Positions 25,123-34,806 of a stretch of 64,000 bases of DNA are shown here, piece by piece. The position numbers were made by a program, and so were the translations under genes. The DNA is taken from positions 117,584-181,583 of the forward strand of contig JAGCJX010000015.1 in assembly GCA_017647795.1 (NCBI GenBank), written 5' to 3'. Position 1 is the stretch's first letter. Every line of letters starts with the position of its first letter. Source of the stretch: Bacteroidales bacterium (GTDB taxonomy: Bacteria; Bacteroidota; Bacteroidia; Bacteroidales; UBA932). The notes under the pieces are model-generated. The model ran no database searches. It was not told the origin of the DNA and saw only the letters and a list, made by a program, of their open reading frames with translations.

Positions 25123-27917
25123 TCTTGTGTTTCAAACAATTTCTCTTTCAAATACTGACCGGTAACCGAATCCGGATGGTAGGCTACGGCTTCCGGCGTT
25201 CCTTGCGCCAAAATCCTGCCGCCACTGCGACCACCGCCCGGGCCCATATCAATCAAATAATCCACCGTCTTCAATACATCCAGGTTGTGTTCGATGATTA
25301 CCACCGTATTTCCTTGATCCACGATGCGTTGCAACACCTTCAACAACACAGCAATATCGCGGGTGTGCAAGCCCGTCGTCGGTTCATCCAACAGGAAGAG
25401 GGACTTCCCGGTACTCCGCTTGGAGAGTTCTGCCGCGAGTTTGACCCGCTGGTTCTCCCCACCACTGAGCGTCAACGAAGACTGGCCCAAACGCACATAC
25501 CCCAAGCCCACATCTTCCAGGGTCTGGAGCCGCTGCACAATGGACGGAACCGCAGCAAAGAAGGCCACTGCCTCGGAAATCGTCATTTCCAATACATCAC
25601 TGATGGTCTTTCCTTTGTAACGGACGGCCAGCGTATCCCGCTTGTAACGTTTGCCGTTGCAGGACTTGCAGGTCACGTGCACCGAAGGCAAGAAGTTCAT
25701 TTCAATGACCTCCTCCCCTGCACCCTTGCAAGCTTCGCACCGGCCACCCTTCACATTGAAGGAAAAACGGTTCGCCTTGAATCCGCGCACCTTTGCGTCC
25801 GGAGTCTCTTCAAACAACTTCCGGATATCGGTAAACACATTCGTATACGTTGCCGGATTGCTCCGGGGAGAACGGCCAATAGGCGACTGGTCGATCTGAA
25901 CCAACTTATCGATGGCCTCGATGTTCACCAGCTCCCGGTAAGGCAGCGGTGTGTATTTCGATCGATAAAAATGGTTACTCAAAATGGGCATCAGGGTCTC
26001 GTTGATCAGGCTGGACTTTCCACTGCCACTCACCCCACTGATGCCGACCATGCAACCCAAAGGCAGGCGCAGGTCCACGTTGCGCAGGTTGTTACCGCTG
26101 GCACCCAACAACTCCAACCACTGCCCGTTGCCCGGCCGACGCAACTGTGGCACCGGAATCTTGGCCAGGGAGGCAAGAAATTCAGGTGTCGGCTTGCCAT
26201 TGAACAAGACCTCTCCCCCGTGTGCTCCGGCACCCGGGCCCAGGTCTACGAGCCAATCTGCACTCATCATCATCTCCTCGTCGTGTTCCACCACCATCAC
26301 GGTGTTGCCCTCATCGCGCAACTGCTGCAGCGAATGGATCAACTTCCGGTTGTCCGACTGGTGCAAACCAATACTCGGCTCATCAAGGATGTACAAGACA
26401 TTGACTAACTTCGAGCCAATCTGAGTTGCCAAACGGATCCGCTGGCTCTCACCCCCACTCAAAGAGCGGGTTGAACGGCTCAAAGACAAATATCCCAAAC
26501 CTACATCGATCAAAAAGCCGATGCGGTCGTTAAGCTCTTTCAGAATATCCCCGGCAATCATCAACTGCCGTTCGTTCAAACGGTCCGGCAATGTTTTCAC
26601 CCATTTCTGAAGCTCAACAATGTCCAGGTCGGAGACCTCGGCGATGTTCTTGCCATCCACCTTGAAATACAGCGACTCCTTGGACAAGCGTGTTCCGTGA
26701 CACTCCGGACAAACCTGCTCTTCTACAAACTGGATCTTTTTCTCCGTCAACTCCTCGCTGTCTCCTTCAGCCTGCTCCAGACGGGCCACAAGGCCTTTGA
26801 ACGTCACCATGTCCATCACTCCGCTCATGGATTCGATGCGGAACAACTCGTCCGATCCGTAAAACAAGAGGTTCATCACCTCCTCGGACAAAGAATCAAT
26901 CGGGTCGTTCAAAGAAAACTTGTATTTCCGGGCTACACTCTCCAGCAGGCGGAACGTCAGGTTATCCCGTCGCTGCCCAAAAGGCAGAATACCGCCTTCG
27001 GCAATGGACATGGACGGATCCGGAATGATCTTGTCCCGGTCCACACTCGCCACGACTCCCAGCCCCTTGCAATGCGGGCAGGCTCCTTGCGGAGAGTTGA
27101 ATGAAAACGTATGGGGTGCCGGTTCCGGCAAGGATATGCCGCTCTCCGGACAAATGAAATACTTGCTGAAATGATGCAGTCCCTGCTGGTCGGGCTCCCA
27201 CAAAGCCAAGGACCCCTTACCATAACCCAAGGCAGAACGGATCGCCATCCGGATGCGGTTTTCATCCTCACGACGGGGCACCAACTTGTCGATAACCAAC
27301 TCAATGAAGTGCGTCTTGTACCGGTCCACCCCGGCCGAAAGTTCTTCCAGGTAACGCAGTTCTCCATCCACACGGACTTGGGAAAACCCCTTCTTGATGA
27401 ACGAGGCAAACAACTCCCGGTAATGACCCTTCCGGCCCACCACCAACGGAGCCAACACGATGCACTTGCGACCCTCAAAGCGGTCCAACACCAGTTGCTG
27501 GATCTGCTGGTCGGTGTATCGCTCCATCTTTTTGCCCGTCACCGGTGAATAAGCATCCGCAGCACGCGCATACAAAAGGCGTAGAAAGTCCGAAATCTCG
27601 GTAATGGTCCCCACCGTTGAGCGCGGGTTCCGGTTGGTACTCTTCTGTTCAATGGCAATGGTCGGGCTCAAACCGCTGATGCGCTCGATCTTCGGCCGCT
27701 CCAAGACCCCGATGAACTGCTTGGCATAAGCCGACAACGTATCCACATACCGGCGCTGGGCCTCTGCAAAGATGGTGTCAAAGGCCAAGGACGATTTCCC
27801 ACTCCCACTCAAACCGGTCACGACGATGAGTTGGTTGCGGGGAATGCGCAAACTGATGTCCTTCAAGTTGTGGACACTGGCCTTGACTATCTCAATGTAT
27901 GCGTTTTCGTCTTGCAT
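25119..27917 (-). CDS. uvrA: Excinuclease ABC subunit A
   Basis: DNA damage recognition ATPase of 932 residues. Two ABC modules are visible: Walker A GLSGSGKSSLAFDT (about residue 34) and GVSGSGKSSLINET (about 635), with signatures RSLSGGESQRIRLA and LTLSGGENQRVKLA. Zinc modules include CPHCKGLG in the insertion domain and CEACKGAGE ... CKSCNGKR. Length is normal. Bacteroidota often carry two UvrA paralogues; this window shows only one. It sits between the metallo-hydrolase (9-base gap) and the TGS kinase (4-base overlap), so the three probably form an operon. Confidence 0.96.
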   Translation of the reverse strand: MQDENAYIEIVKASVHNLKDISLRIPRNQLIVVTGLSGSGKSSLAFDTIFAEAQRRYVDTLSAYAKQFIGVLERPKIERISGLSPTIAIEQKSTNRNPRSTVGTITEISDFLRLLYARAADAYSPVTGKKMERYTDQQIQQLVLDRFEGRKCIVLAPLVVGRKGHYRELFASFIKKGFSQVRVDGELRYLEELSAGVDRYKTHFIELVIDKLVPRREDENRIRMAIRSALGYGKGSLALWEPDQQGLHHFSKYFICPESGISLPEPAPHTFSFNSPQGACPHCKGLGVVASVDRDKIIPDPSMSIAEGGILPFGQRRDNLTFRLLESVARKYKFSLNDPIDSLSEEVMNLLFYGSDELFRIESMSGVMDMVTFKGLVARLEQAEGDSEELTEKKIQFVEEQVCPECHGTRLSKESLYFKVDGKNIAEVSDLDIVELQKWVKTLPDRLNERQLMIAGDILKELNDRIGFLIDVGLGYLSLSRSTRSLSGGESQRIRLATQIGSKLVNVLYILDEPSIGLHQSDNRKLIHSLQQLRDEGNTVMVVEHDEEMMMSADWLVDLGPGAGAHGGEVLFNGKPTPEFLASLAKIPVPQLRRPGNGQWLELLGASGNNLRNVDLRLPLGCMVGISGVSGSGKSSLINETLMPILSNHFYRSKYTPLPYRELVNIEAIDKLVQIDQSPIGRSPRSNPATYTNVFTDIRKLFEETPDAKVRGFKANRFSFNVKGGRCEACKGAGEEVIEMNFLPSVHVTCKSCNGKRYKRDTLAVRYKGKTISDVLEMTISEAVAFFAAVPSIVQRLQTLEDVGLGYVRLGQSSLTLSGGENQRVKLAAELSKRSTGKSLFLLDEPTTGLHTRDIAVLLKVLQRIVDQGNTVVIIEHNLDVLKTVDYLIDMGPGGGRSGGRILAQGTPEAVAYHPDSVTGQYLKEKLFETQE

Positions 27918-27926
27918 CGTAAAAAA

Positions 27927-28592
27927 TTATTGTTGCCAGATTTGGGGTTTGGCATCCGTCAGGAACGGGTTGGTGGACAATTCTGCAGCAATCGTCGTTG
28001 CCGGACCATGACCCGGATAAACAGTGGTATCCGGAGGCAATACCAGCACCTTGGTCCGCAAACTTTCCATCAACTCGTCAAAGTCTCCACCCGGCAAATC
28101 GGTTCGTCCGATACTACCGGCAAACAACGAGTCACCCACCAGCACAAATTCCCCCTCCGGACTGTACAACACAATTCCGCCCCGGGAGTGACCGGGCGTA
28201 TGACGGACTTCGAGGTACGAATCACCAAAGGTCAAACGGTCGCCGTCTTCCAAGGAGTGAACCTCCTCGCTGGGTTGCGGAATCTCATAGCCAAAGTAAT
28301 TGCCATAGGTCGAAGTACGGGCCAACTGCGGAATATCGTTGCGGTTCATCCACGTCTCCAGGTTCCACTGACCACTCACAAAAACATTGCCCATCACGTG
28401 GTCAAAATGGCCGTGTGTGTTGACCAGTTTCACCGGTTTGAGTTCGTTTTCGTTCACAAACTTCACCAATCTATTTTTTTCACTTTCCGAGAAACATCCC
28501 GGATCCACGATTACACATTCCTTCGTCTCGTCCCACAACAAATAGCAGCAGGTACGAAGGTCGTTGAAATAAAAAGTCTTAATCTGTATCAT
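27927..28592 (-). CDS. MBL-fold metallo-hydrolase (glyoxalase II-like)
   Basis: Enzyme of 221 residues with the metallo-beta-lactamase motif THGHFDHV (about residues 58-65), the later metal ligands RHTPGHSRGG and GDSLFAGSIGRTDL, and a last ligand in VYPGHGPATT. This is the short glyoxalase II-like group without the full C-terminal domain; the thioester or other substrate is unknown. The ATG at 28590-28592 gives the usual start and lies 4 bases after TATATTTG, so the message is probably leaderless. It heads the operon with uvrA and the TGS kinase, and is divergent from the deoxynucleoside kinase gene. Confidence 0.88.
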   Translation of the reverse strand: MIQIKTFYFNDLRTCCYLLWDETKECVIVDPGCFSESEKNRLVKFVNENELKPVKLVNTHGHFDHVMGNVFVSGQWNLETWMNRNDIPQLARTSTYGNYFGYEIPQPSEEVHSLEDGDRLTFGDSYLEVRHTPGHSRGGIVLYSPEGEFVLVGDSLFAGSIGRTDLPGGDFDELMESLRTKVLVLPPDTTVYPGHGPATTIAAELSTNPFLTDAKPQIWQQ

Positions 28593-28596
28593 AAGG

Positions 28597-28604
28597 CAAA
28601 TATA
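28597..28604 (-). promoter_or_regulatory. -7 box TATATTTG, leaderless metallo-hydrolase promoter
   Basis: On the minus strand TATATTTG is followed by 4 bases and the ATG, placing the predicted transcription start on the start codon. No clear -33 box. Confidence 0.5.
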
Positions 28605-28666
28605 CGAAGGATCGAAATAAATTTCTAATTTTGTCCTCCGGAAAACACCGTTCAAAAACTACCATT

Positions 28667-29281
28667 ATGCACATCGCCATCGCAGGAAACATCGGAAGCG
28701 GAAAGACCACGCTCACCCGCCTTTTGGCCGCACACTACGGCTGGGAACCCCACTACGAATCCGTGGATCACAACCCGTATTTGTCCGATTTCTATCAAGA
28801 TATGAAACGCTGGTCCTTCAATACCCAGATCTACTTCCTCAACAAACGCTTTGAGGACATTGTCAAGATCCACCAAAAGGACCATCCCGTCATCCAAGAC
28901 CGGACCATCTACGAAGATGCACGCATCTTTGCCCCCAACCTGCACAGCATGGGCCAAATGGACGATCGTGACTTTGAAAACTACAACGATCTGTTCAACC
29001 TGATGATCTCTTTGGTCAAAAAACCGGACTTGTTGATCTACCTGCGCTCTTCCATTCCCAACCTCGTAGCACAGATTCAAAAACGGGGCCGCGAATACGA
29101 AAGCAGCATCCGCATCGACTACCTACAAGGGCTGAACGAACGCTACGAGTCGTGGATTCAGACCTACGACGGCGAGTTGCTCATCATCAATGCAGACGAA
29201 ATCAAGTTCGAAAACCGTCCCGAAGACTTGAGCCACGTCATCGACCGCATTGATGCCCAACTCTTCGGTTTGTTCCGGTAA
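28667..29281 (+). CDS. Deoxynucleoside kinase
   Basis: Kinase of 204 residues of the deoxyadenosine/deoxyguanosine/deoxycytidine kinase family. P-loop GNIGSGKTTLTRLL (residues 7-20), then YLSDFYQDMKRWSFNTQIYFLNKRF with the substrate tryptophan/glutamine region. The ERS/DRS-type motif is DRTIYEDARIFA, and the lid contains KRGREYE. It salvages deoxynucleosides to dNMPs. The ATG at 28667 is chosen because the P-loop begins directly after it; the longer frame adds 12 residues of no similarity. TAATTTTG at 28626-28633 is a likely -7 box. Confidence 0.88.
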   Translation: MHIAIAGNIGSGKTTLTRLLAAHYGWEPHYESVDHNPYLSDFYQDMKRWSFNTQIYFLNKRFEDIVKIHQKDHPVIQDRTIYEDARIFAPNLHSMGQMDDRDFENYNDLFNLMISLVKKPDLLIYLRSSIPNLVAQIQKRGREYESSIRIDYLQGLNERYESWIQTYDGELLIINADEIKFENRPEDLSHVIDRIDAQLFGLFR

Positions 29282-29284
29282 TTA

Positions 29285-30292
29285 TTAGATGGACTCACTG
29301 CCCACACTCCGCGACATCAGTTCGCGGATTTCTTGTTTGGCAGCCTTCCAACGCGGGATATCAATTTTCGGTCCCACAACTTCCACGACCTTTGCCGCAA
29401 TGATGGAACCCACCTCTCCACAGACCCGCAAGGGCATGCCTTCGGCGTGTGCATACAAGAAACCGGCCGCATACAAGTCCCCCGCCCCCGTAGCGTCCTG
29501 GGTTTGGGCCGGCCAAGCCGGGATGCAGTGGAATTCTTCCCCACTGCGGACCATCGAGCCTTCCTTGCCGATCTTCACCACCGCTACCTGACACAACTTC
29601 GCGATCTCGTCAAGGGCCTCACGCGGAGCCAAACCGGTAAACGCCTCCGCTTCGGTCTCGTTGGCAAACACCAAGTCCACGTAATTGGCCACAATGTCGT
29701 GCAAGAAAGCCTTGTTCGATTCCACCACATTGTACGAAGCCAGGTCCAACGAGATGAACAGACCCACTTCCTTGGCCAATTCCACCGCCCGACGCAGCAA
29801 CTGCTGGTTTTGGACCAAAAATCCTTCAATGTGGAAATAATCATAACCTTCAAAGAATTCCCGTTTCAGATCCTCCGGCCCCATCTCCACGGCAGCACCC
29901 AAGTACACCGCGAAAGTCCGTTCCCCATTCGGCGGGGTAATGAACACCATGGCCCGACCCGAAGCAGCCTTGCCACGCAACATCCGCGTCACAATCCCGT
30001 TCCGCTCCAAGTCCGTTTTGTACAACGCACCCAGCTCGTCATCCCCAATTTTGCCGATGAAACCGGCACGCATCCCGAATACAGCCGCTCCCGTAATCGC
30101 ATTGGCTGCAGAACCGCCCGCCACGTACTGAACGCCCATCGGCTTGAGTTCTTGCCAGATTTTATCACCTGTCTCTTCATCGACGTGTTGCATACTGCCC
30201 TTGGGCAAATGAAAACGGTCCAACCAAGTGTCATCGGGCAATACCGCCAAAATATCCGTCAGGGCATTGCCAATTCCCAAAATAGATTTCAT
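29285..30292 (-). CDS. PfkB-family carbohydrate/nucleoside kinase (adenosine kinase-like)
   Basis: Kinase of 335 residues of the ribokinase/PfkB family. First signature: YVAGGSAANAITGAAVFGMRAGFIGKIGDD (about 53-82). Second signature with the catalytic base: DATGAGDLYAAGFLYA (about 270-285). Overall closest in feel to bacterial adenosine kinase-like proteins such as those annotated in other Bacteroidales, but the sugar or nucleoside substrate cannot be read from the sequence. It converges with the deoxynucleoside kinase (3-base gap), making a nucleoside-salvage theme plausible, and is divergent from panC. Confidence 0.87.
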   Translation of the reverse strand: MKSILGIGNALTDILAVLPDDTWLDRFHLPKGSMQHVDEETGDKIWQELKPMGVQYVAGGSAANAITGAAVFGMRAGFIGKIGDDELGALYKTDLERNGIVTRMLRGKAASGRAMVFITPPNGERTFAVYLGAAVEMGPEDLKREFFEGYDYFHIEGFLVQNQQLLRRAVELAKEVGLFISLDLASYNVVESNKAFLHDIVANYVDLVFANETEAEAFTGLAPREALDEIAKLCQVAVVKIGKEGSMVRSGEEFHCIPAWPAQTQDATGAGDLYAAGFLYAHAEGMPLRVCGEVGSIIAAKVVEVVGPKIDIPRWKAAKQEIRELMSRSVGSESI

Positions 30293-30376
30293 ACGCTTTG
30301 GAATTCTTTGATAAATTGTTTGAAAATCGTGCGAATATAGAACAAAAGTTGTAAGTTTGCGACATTATTTACTAGT

Positions 30377-31216
30377 ATGATTGTTGCAAAATCTCTGGCT
30401 GAATTCCAAGCAGCCTACGAAGCGCTCCCCAACAAGAGCGACATCGGCTTTGTCCCCACAATGGGTGCATTGCACGAAGGACACTTGTCATTGATCCGCC
30501 GTTCTGTGGCAGAAAATACATCGACCATCATTTCAATTTTTGTCAACCCGACGCAGTTCAACAACCCCAACGATTTGGCGACCTATCCGAGAACCCTGGA
30601 GGCCGATTGTGCGTTGGTAGAACCCGTGGGCGTGGACATCGTATTTGCTCCCCAGGTTCATGACATTTATCCGGAACCGGACCAACGGATCTTCAACCTG
30701 GGCGGTCTAGACCGTTTTGGAGAAGGACCCCGCCGTCCCGGCCACTTCAACGGCGTTGCCCAAGTGGTTACCCGCCTGTTTAACCTGGTACGTCCCACCC
30801 GCTCCTACTTCGGTGAAAAGGACTTCCAACAACTGGCCATCCTGCGCTTTGTCACCGAAGACCTCCAATTGCCGGTTGAGATCATCGGCTGCCCGATTGC
30901 TCGCGCCGAAGATGGCTTGGCCTTGAGTTCCCGCAACACCCTGCTGACTCCTAGCCAACGCGAAGCAGCTCCCCACATCTACCGCTGCATCTGCCAAGCC
31001 CGTACTTGGATGCACGAATGTACCCCCGCGGAAACCATCCAACGCATCACCGATGCCATCCATACCAACCCGGAATTGGAGACCGAATACATCGAGATCT
31101 TCAACGCCCGTACCCTCGAACCTGTTGAGAATTGGGACGATGCCGCGGAAATTCAATTGGGATGTGCTATCTTTGCCCATCCGGTCAGACTGATTGATAA
31201 CATCAAATTGAAGTAA
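30377..31216 (+). CDS. panC: Pantothenate synthetase
   Basis: Enzyme of 279 residues joining pantoate and beta-alanine with ATP. ATP-binding motif [15 protein letters not shown] (about 26-40), [10 protein letters not shown], the central [19 protein letters not shown], and [14 protein letters not shown] are all present. Directly followed by panD (20-base gap), so beta-alanine supply and use are encoded together. TAAGTTTG at 30352-30359 is a possible -7 box. Confidence 0.96.
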   Translation: MIVAKSLAEFQAAYEALPNKSDIGFVPTMGALHEGHLSLIRRSVAENTSTIISIFVNPTQFNNPNDLATYPRTLEADCALVEPVGVDIVFAPQVHDIYPEPDQRIFNLGGLDRFGEGPRRPGHFNGVAQVVTRLFNLVRPTRSYFGEKDFQQLAILRFVTEDLQLPVEIIGCPIARAEDGLALSSRNTLLTPSQREAAPHIYRCICQARTWMHECTPAETIQRITDAIHTNPELETEYIEIFNARTLEPVENWDDAAEIQLGCAIFAHPVRLIDNIKLK

Positions 31217-31236
31217 AACCAAACCCACGAAACACC

Positions 31237-31590
31237 ATGTATCTCGAAATAGTAAAATCAAAAATCCATCGGGTAACCGTTACCGAAGCCAATCTCAACT
31301 ACATTGGTAGCATCACCATTGACCGTGACCTGATGGAAGCAGCGAACCTCTTTGAAGGAGAAAAAGTAGCGGTTGTAAACATCACCAACGGCAACCGCAT
31401 CGAAACCTACGTCATCCCCGGCGAACGCCAAAGCGGCAAAATCGGCATCAACGGTGCGGCTGCCCACCTGTTCAACGAAGGTGACCTGGTCATCATCATG
31501 GCCTTTGCTTGGATGACACCCGAAGAAGCCAAAACCTTCAAACCCTCGCTGGTATTTCCTGACTCCAAGACCAACCGGCTGATCCCGTAA
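31237..31590 (+). CDS. panD: Aspartate 1-decarboxylase
   Basis: Pyruvoyl-dependent enzyme of 117 residues that makes beta-alanine from aspartate. The self-cleavage site is Gly24-Ser25 in [10 protein letters not shown], which becomes the pyruvoyl group. [24 protein letters not shown] (about 53-76) is the conserved core. It lies between panC and the flippase-like gene, with gaps of 20 and 4 bases. Confidence 0.96.
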   Translation: MYLEIVKSKIHRVTVTEANLNYIGSITIDRDLMEAANLFEGEKVAVVNITNGNRIETYVIPGERQSGKIGINGAAAHLFNEGDLVIIMAFAWMTPEEAKTFKPSLVFPDSKTNRLIP

Positions 31591-31594
31591 TCCA

Positions 31595-32632
31595 ATGGGA
31601 ACCGGTACGTCAAAATCCCCCCTACGTTCCGCACTGATGTGGATTGCAATGCTGGCCTTGGCCGGCATTTTGTTATACTTTGCCTTCCGTGGCGTCAAAT
31701 GGGAAGATCTGGTTGCGGGGATCCGCACCTGCGACTTCCGCTGGGTCCTGATCACCACACTACTCAGCGCCCTACCCATCCTCTTGCGCGCCCTGCGTTG
31801 GCGCATCCTCATGCTTCAACTCAACCCGACCATCACCCGCAAGGAAAGTTTCAACGGCATTGCCATCGGCTACCTCGCAAACTTTGCCCTGCCCCGTGCT
31901 GGTGAATTTGCCCGCTGCGGTGTCATTTCTGCCAACAAAAAAGCACCGTATGAATCGGTGCTTGGAACCGTTGTCCTGGAACGTAGTTTCGACTTGCTCT
32001 GCTATGCCGTCATCCTTTTGGGCGTACTCCTGTTACGCTGGCACGAATTCGGAGCCTTCGTTATGGAACAAATAGGCAACCCCCTCAAGGATTGCCTACC
32101 GTTCAATATGCTGTGGCTGTTGGGAGGCCTCATCTTGTTGGGCCTCGCTGGCCTCTGGTGCATCATCCGCTACCGCAACTACCTCTCCCAATACAAAGTC
32201 TTCAACAAGTTGTACTCCCTTGGAAAAGGCTTGTTAGACGGGCTGATTGCCGGTTTCAAGATGCCCCAAAAAGGCCGCTTTTTTGCCTACACTTTCCTCA
32301 TTTGGGCCGGTTATTGGCTGATGAGTTACTGCACCATTCAGGCCTTCCCGGCCATTCACCACCTCAACGGCGTTGACGCCCTGTTCTTGATGGTCGTCGG
32401 CAGCCTCGGATGGATCATCCCCGTTCAAGGGGGTATCGGTGCTTACCACTTCATCATCAGCTTGGCCTTGACAACGCTGTACAGCATTCCGCAAACTTCG
32501 GGCGTCATCTTCGCCACCATTTCGCACGAAAGCCAAGCCCTGATGATGCTGATCTGTGGTCTTTATGCCCTCCTCAATTACTCCGTCTTCAACCACTTGT
32601 CAAACCAAGCGAAGAAAGAACGGTGCCAGTGA
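31595..32632 (+). CDS. Flippase-like / lysylphosphatidylglycerol synthase TM-type membrane protein
   Basis: Polytopic membrane protein of 345 residues with about eight transmembrane segments. It fits the UPF0104/AglD family (lysylphosphatidylglycerol synthase transmembrane region): LRALRWRILM near residue 65, FNGIAIGYLANFALPRAGEFARC at about 88-110, VLERSFDLLCY, and GWIIPVQGGIGAYHF near the C-terminus. The soluble aminoacyl-transfer domain of MprF is absent, so lipid or lipid-linked substrate flipping is more likely than aminoacylation. It follows panD by 4 bases. Its last 55 bases overlap the S9 peptidase gene on the other strand. Confidence 0.85.
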   Translation: MGTGTSKSPLRSALMWIAMLALAGILLYFAFRGVKWEDLVAGIRTCDFRWVLITTLLSALPILLRALRWRILMLQLNPTITRKESFNGIAIGYLANFALPRAGEFARCGVISANKKAPYESVLGTVVLERSFDLLCYAVILLGVLLLRWHEFGAFVMEQIGNPLKDCLPFNMLWLLGGLILLGLAGLWCIIRYRNYLSQYKVFNKLYSLGKGLLDGLIAGFKMPQKGRFFAYTFLIWAGYWLMSYCTIQAFPAIHHLNGVDALFLMVVGSLGWIIPVQGGIGAYHFIISLALTTLYSIPQTSGVIFATISHESQALMMLICGLYALLNYSVFNHLSNQAKKERCQ

Positions 32633-34680
32633 ATGGAATTCTGAGGTTTCAGGATCCAGTGATTTTCTTCGGGGAAGAGCAACATTTCTGACGGAACACC
32701 CATCATTTGCGCCGCATTGAAGGCTGCCATACCTTGTTCCACCGGAACACGGTAGTCCATTTCGCCGTGCGTTACCATAATCGGAGTATCCCAGTTTTTG
32801 ATCAACTTGTGCGCTGAATTTGCGTAGTGACGACGGGCGATGGGGTTGTTGTCCCACGGAGCACCACCGTTGTCCCAAGTCGGGAACCACAATTCTTCCG
32901 TCATCAAGTACATTTGCTCCTGGTTGAAAATACCGGCGTGCGACAAGAAAGCCGAGAACATTCCGTCATGAATACCTGCCAAGTAATAGATGGAGAATCC
33001 TCCGTAACTAGCACCTGCAGCACCCACCTTGCCCACAAATTTCTCTTTCTTCAGATCCTTCACCGCGGACAAATAATCTTGCATGTTTTGGCCCATGTAA
33101 TCACCAGAAATCTGATCACACCATTCTTGACCAAAAGCAGTTGTACCACGGCGGTTGGGCAGGATCACGATGTAACCTTGCGCAGCCATCAGGCGCGGAT
33201 TCCAACGGGTTGACCAACCTTGGCTGATGGTTCCTTGCGGACCTCCGGTACAGAACAACAGGGCCGGATACTTCTTGTTGGGATCAAAATCTGTCGGATA
33301 TACCACCCAAGTATGCATCTTCTTGTTGTCGGTCGTTGTAATCCAACGTTCTTCCATCGGGGTTTCTTTGAGCTGTGCCAACACGGCATCGTTTTCGTGT
33401 GTCAAAGCCACAAATTCACCAGATACCGGATCAATGGAAACAATCTCTGCCGGTGCACACATCGAGGTGTAGGTCGTGATCAAACGACCGTTTGCAGCCA
33501 TAGCAACTCCCCCAAAATCATTCCACACCTTGTCAGAGGTAATGCGACGGATGTTGCCAGTCAAATCCGTTTCAAACACACCTTGCAAAGCATTTACCAA
33601 AGAAGTGAAGTACAAACCTTGGCTGTTATCCATCCACACCGGGCTTTGGACATTGTATCCGTAATCCTTTGAAAGTTCAGTCTTGGTACGGGTCTGGAGA
33701 TCCATCACAAACAAACGTTGTTTGTCGGCCTCAAAACCGCCACGCTCCATACTTACCCACGCGATGTAACGGCCATCGGGCGAGAAACGGGGATCGGTAT
33801 CATAACCCATGTTGCCTTCGGTGATGTTCTCCACCTGACCATTCTCCAGATTGTACAGGTAAATGTCGGTATTGGTTGAGAAAGCATAGTCCTTACCCGT
33901 CACCTTACGGCAAGCATAAGCAATCATCTTACCATCAGCAGACCAACTCAGTTGCTCGGTACCTCCGAAAGGCAGGGTCGGGAGCTCGTACGGTTCTTCG
34001 CCCAACAAATCGAATGCATTTTTCAAAGCATTGCCTCCGTGAAGGAGGTGGCGGTTATCCAAATCTGCCACAAAAGTTCTCGGGATGTTTTCCACGAAGC
34101 AATCCCAGTGACGGTACATCAGATCAGTAATGATTCGACCGGAAGATTTCGGAAGATCGGGGTACACATCCGTCGGTTTGGCGGCCGAACGGATTTGGCT
34201 GATGTAATAAATTTTGCTGTGGTCCGGAGACAATTCAAAACCAGAAATTCCATTGGGAACATTGCTGACTTGGTGAATGATACCGGATGCATTTGCCTTC
34301 ATAGAATACAACTGACCCTTCATCAGGAAAAGAATGTACTCACCATCCTTGTACCAACGGGCATTGCTCAGGCTGGTGTTTTGCGCAGTAATCTTCTTGT
34401 TGTTTTGTCCATCGACATCCATCACAAACAAATGGCGTTGGCTCTTGTTTGCCTTGATATCGGTGTAGGCAACTCCGTACAAGATCTTGGTACCATCGGG
34501 AGAAAGTTGGGGATCGGACACTTTCCCCAATTGGTGCATAATTTCAGGAGTAAACTGCCCGTCTACGACTTGAATATTGGGTTTGTTAATCGGTGGTTCC
34601 GTGTGTACGGTTACCTCTTCGCCTCGGTTGCAGGCCATGGTCATCATAAATACAGTCAATAATACTAGAGGATTTCTCAT
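32578..34680 (-). CDS. S9-family prolyl oligopeptidase (DPP5-like)
   Basis: Exported serine peptidase of 700 residues. Signal peptide MRNPLVLLTVFMMTMAC with a possible lipidated Cys. The N-terminal half is a seven-bladed propeller with repeated DPQLSPDGTKILY, DPRFSPDGRYIAWVS-type motifs. The C-terminal alpha/beta hydrolase has the nucleophile GASYGGFS (about residue 540), Asp in THGEMDYRVP and His in PEENHWILKP. This resembles dipeptidyl peptidase 5 of Porphyromonas. It stands 126 bases downstream of SusD on the same strand but has its own promoter and a terminator between. The 3' end overlaps the flippase-like gene. Confidence 0.9.
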   Translation of the reverse strand: MRNPLVLLTVFMMTMACNRGEEVTVHTEPPINKPNIQVVDGQFTPEIMHQLGKVSDPQLSPDGTKILYGVAYTDIKANKSQRHLFVMDVDGQNNKKITAQNTSLSNARWYKDGEYILFLMKGQLYSMKANASGIIHQVSNVPNGISGFELSPDHSKIYYISQIRSAAKPTDVYPDLPKSSGRIITDLMYRHWDCFVENIPRTFVADLDNRHLLHGGNALKNAFDLLGEEPYELPTLPFGGTEQLSWSADGKMIAYACRKVTGKDYAFSTNTDIYLYNLENGQVENITEGNMGYDTDPRFSPDGRYIAWVSMERGGFEADKQRLFVMDLQTRTKTELSKDYGYNVQSPVWMDNSQGLYFTSLVNALQGVFETDLTGNIRRITSDKVWNDFGGVAMAANGRLITTYTSMCAPAEIVSIDPVSGEFVALTHENDAVLAQLKETPMEERWITTTDNKKMHTWVVYPTDFDPNKKYPALLFCTGGPQGTISQGWSTRWNPRLMAAQGYIVILPNRRGTTAFGQEWCDQISGDYMGQNMQDYLSAVKDLKKEKFVGKVGAAGASYGGFSIYYLAGIHDGMFSAFLSHAGIFNQEQMYLMTEELWFPTWDNGGAPWDNNPIARRHYANSAHKLIKNWDTPIMVTHGEMDYRVPVEQGMAAFNAAQMMGVPSEMLLFPEENHWILKPQNSIHWHRSFFAWFDKWLKTE

Positions 34681-34704
34681 CGGTCTATACGTTATTAATT
34701 CTCA

Positions 34705-34735
34705 CAAAGATACGCAAAATGTATTCCAGAATCAA
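34705..34735 (-). promoter_or_regulatory. Promoter of the S9 peptidase gene
   Basis: On the minus strand TTG (34735-34733), 20 bases, then TATCTTTG (34712-34705). Leader to the ATG about 20-24 bases. Confidence 0.65.
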
Positions 34736-34751
34736 CCAGAGCTCTGAAAAT

Positions 34752-34785
34752 AAAAGAGGCTGATCCATTGGACCAGCCCCCTCTT
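34752..34785 (-). terminator. Terminator after the SusC-SusD operon
   Basis: GGCTGATCC (34758-34766) and GGACCAGCC (34770-34778) pair with one mismatch, flanked by AAGAG and CTCTT. On the minus strand the hairpin is followed by a mixed A/T run. It lies between SusD and the S9 peptidase. Confidence 0.65.
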
Positions 34786-34806
34786 ATTTACGCATTCAGT
34801 CTGAGA

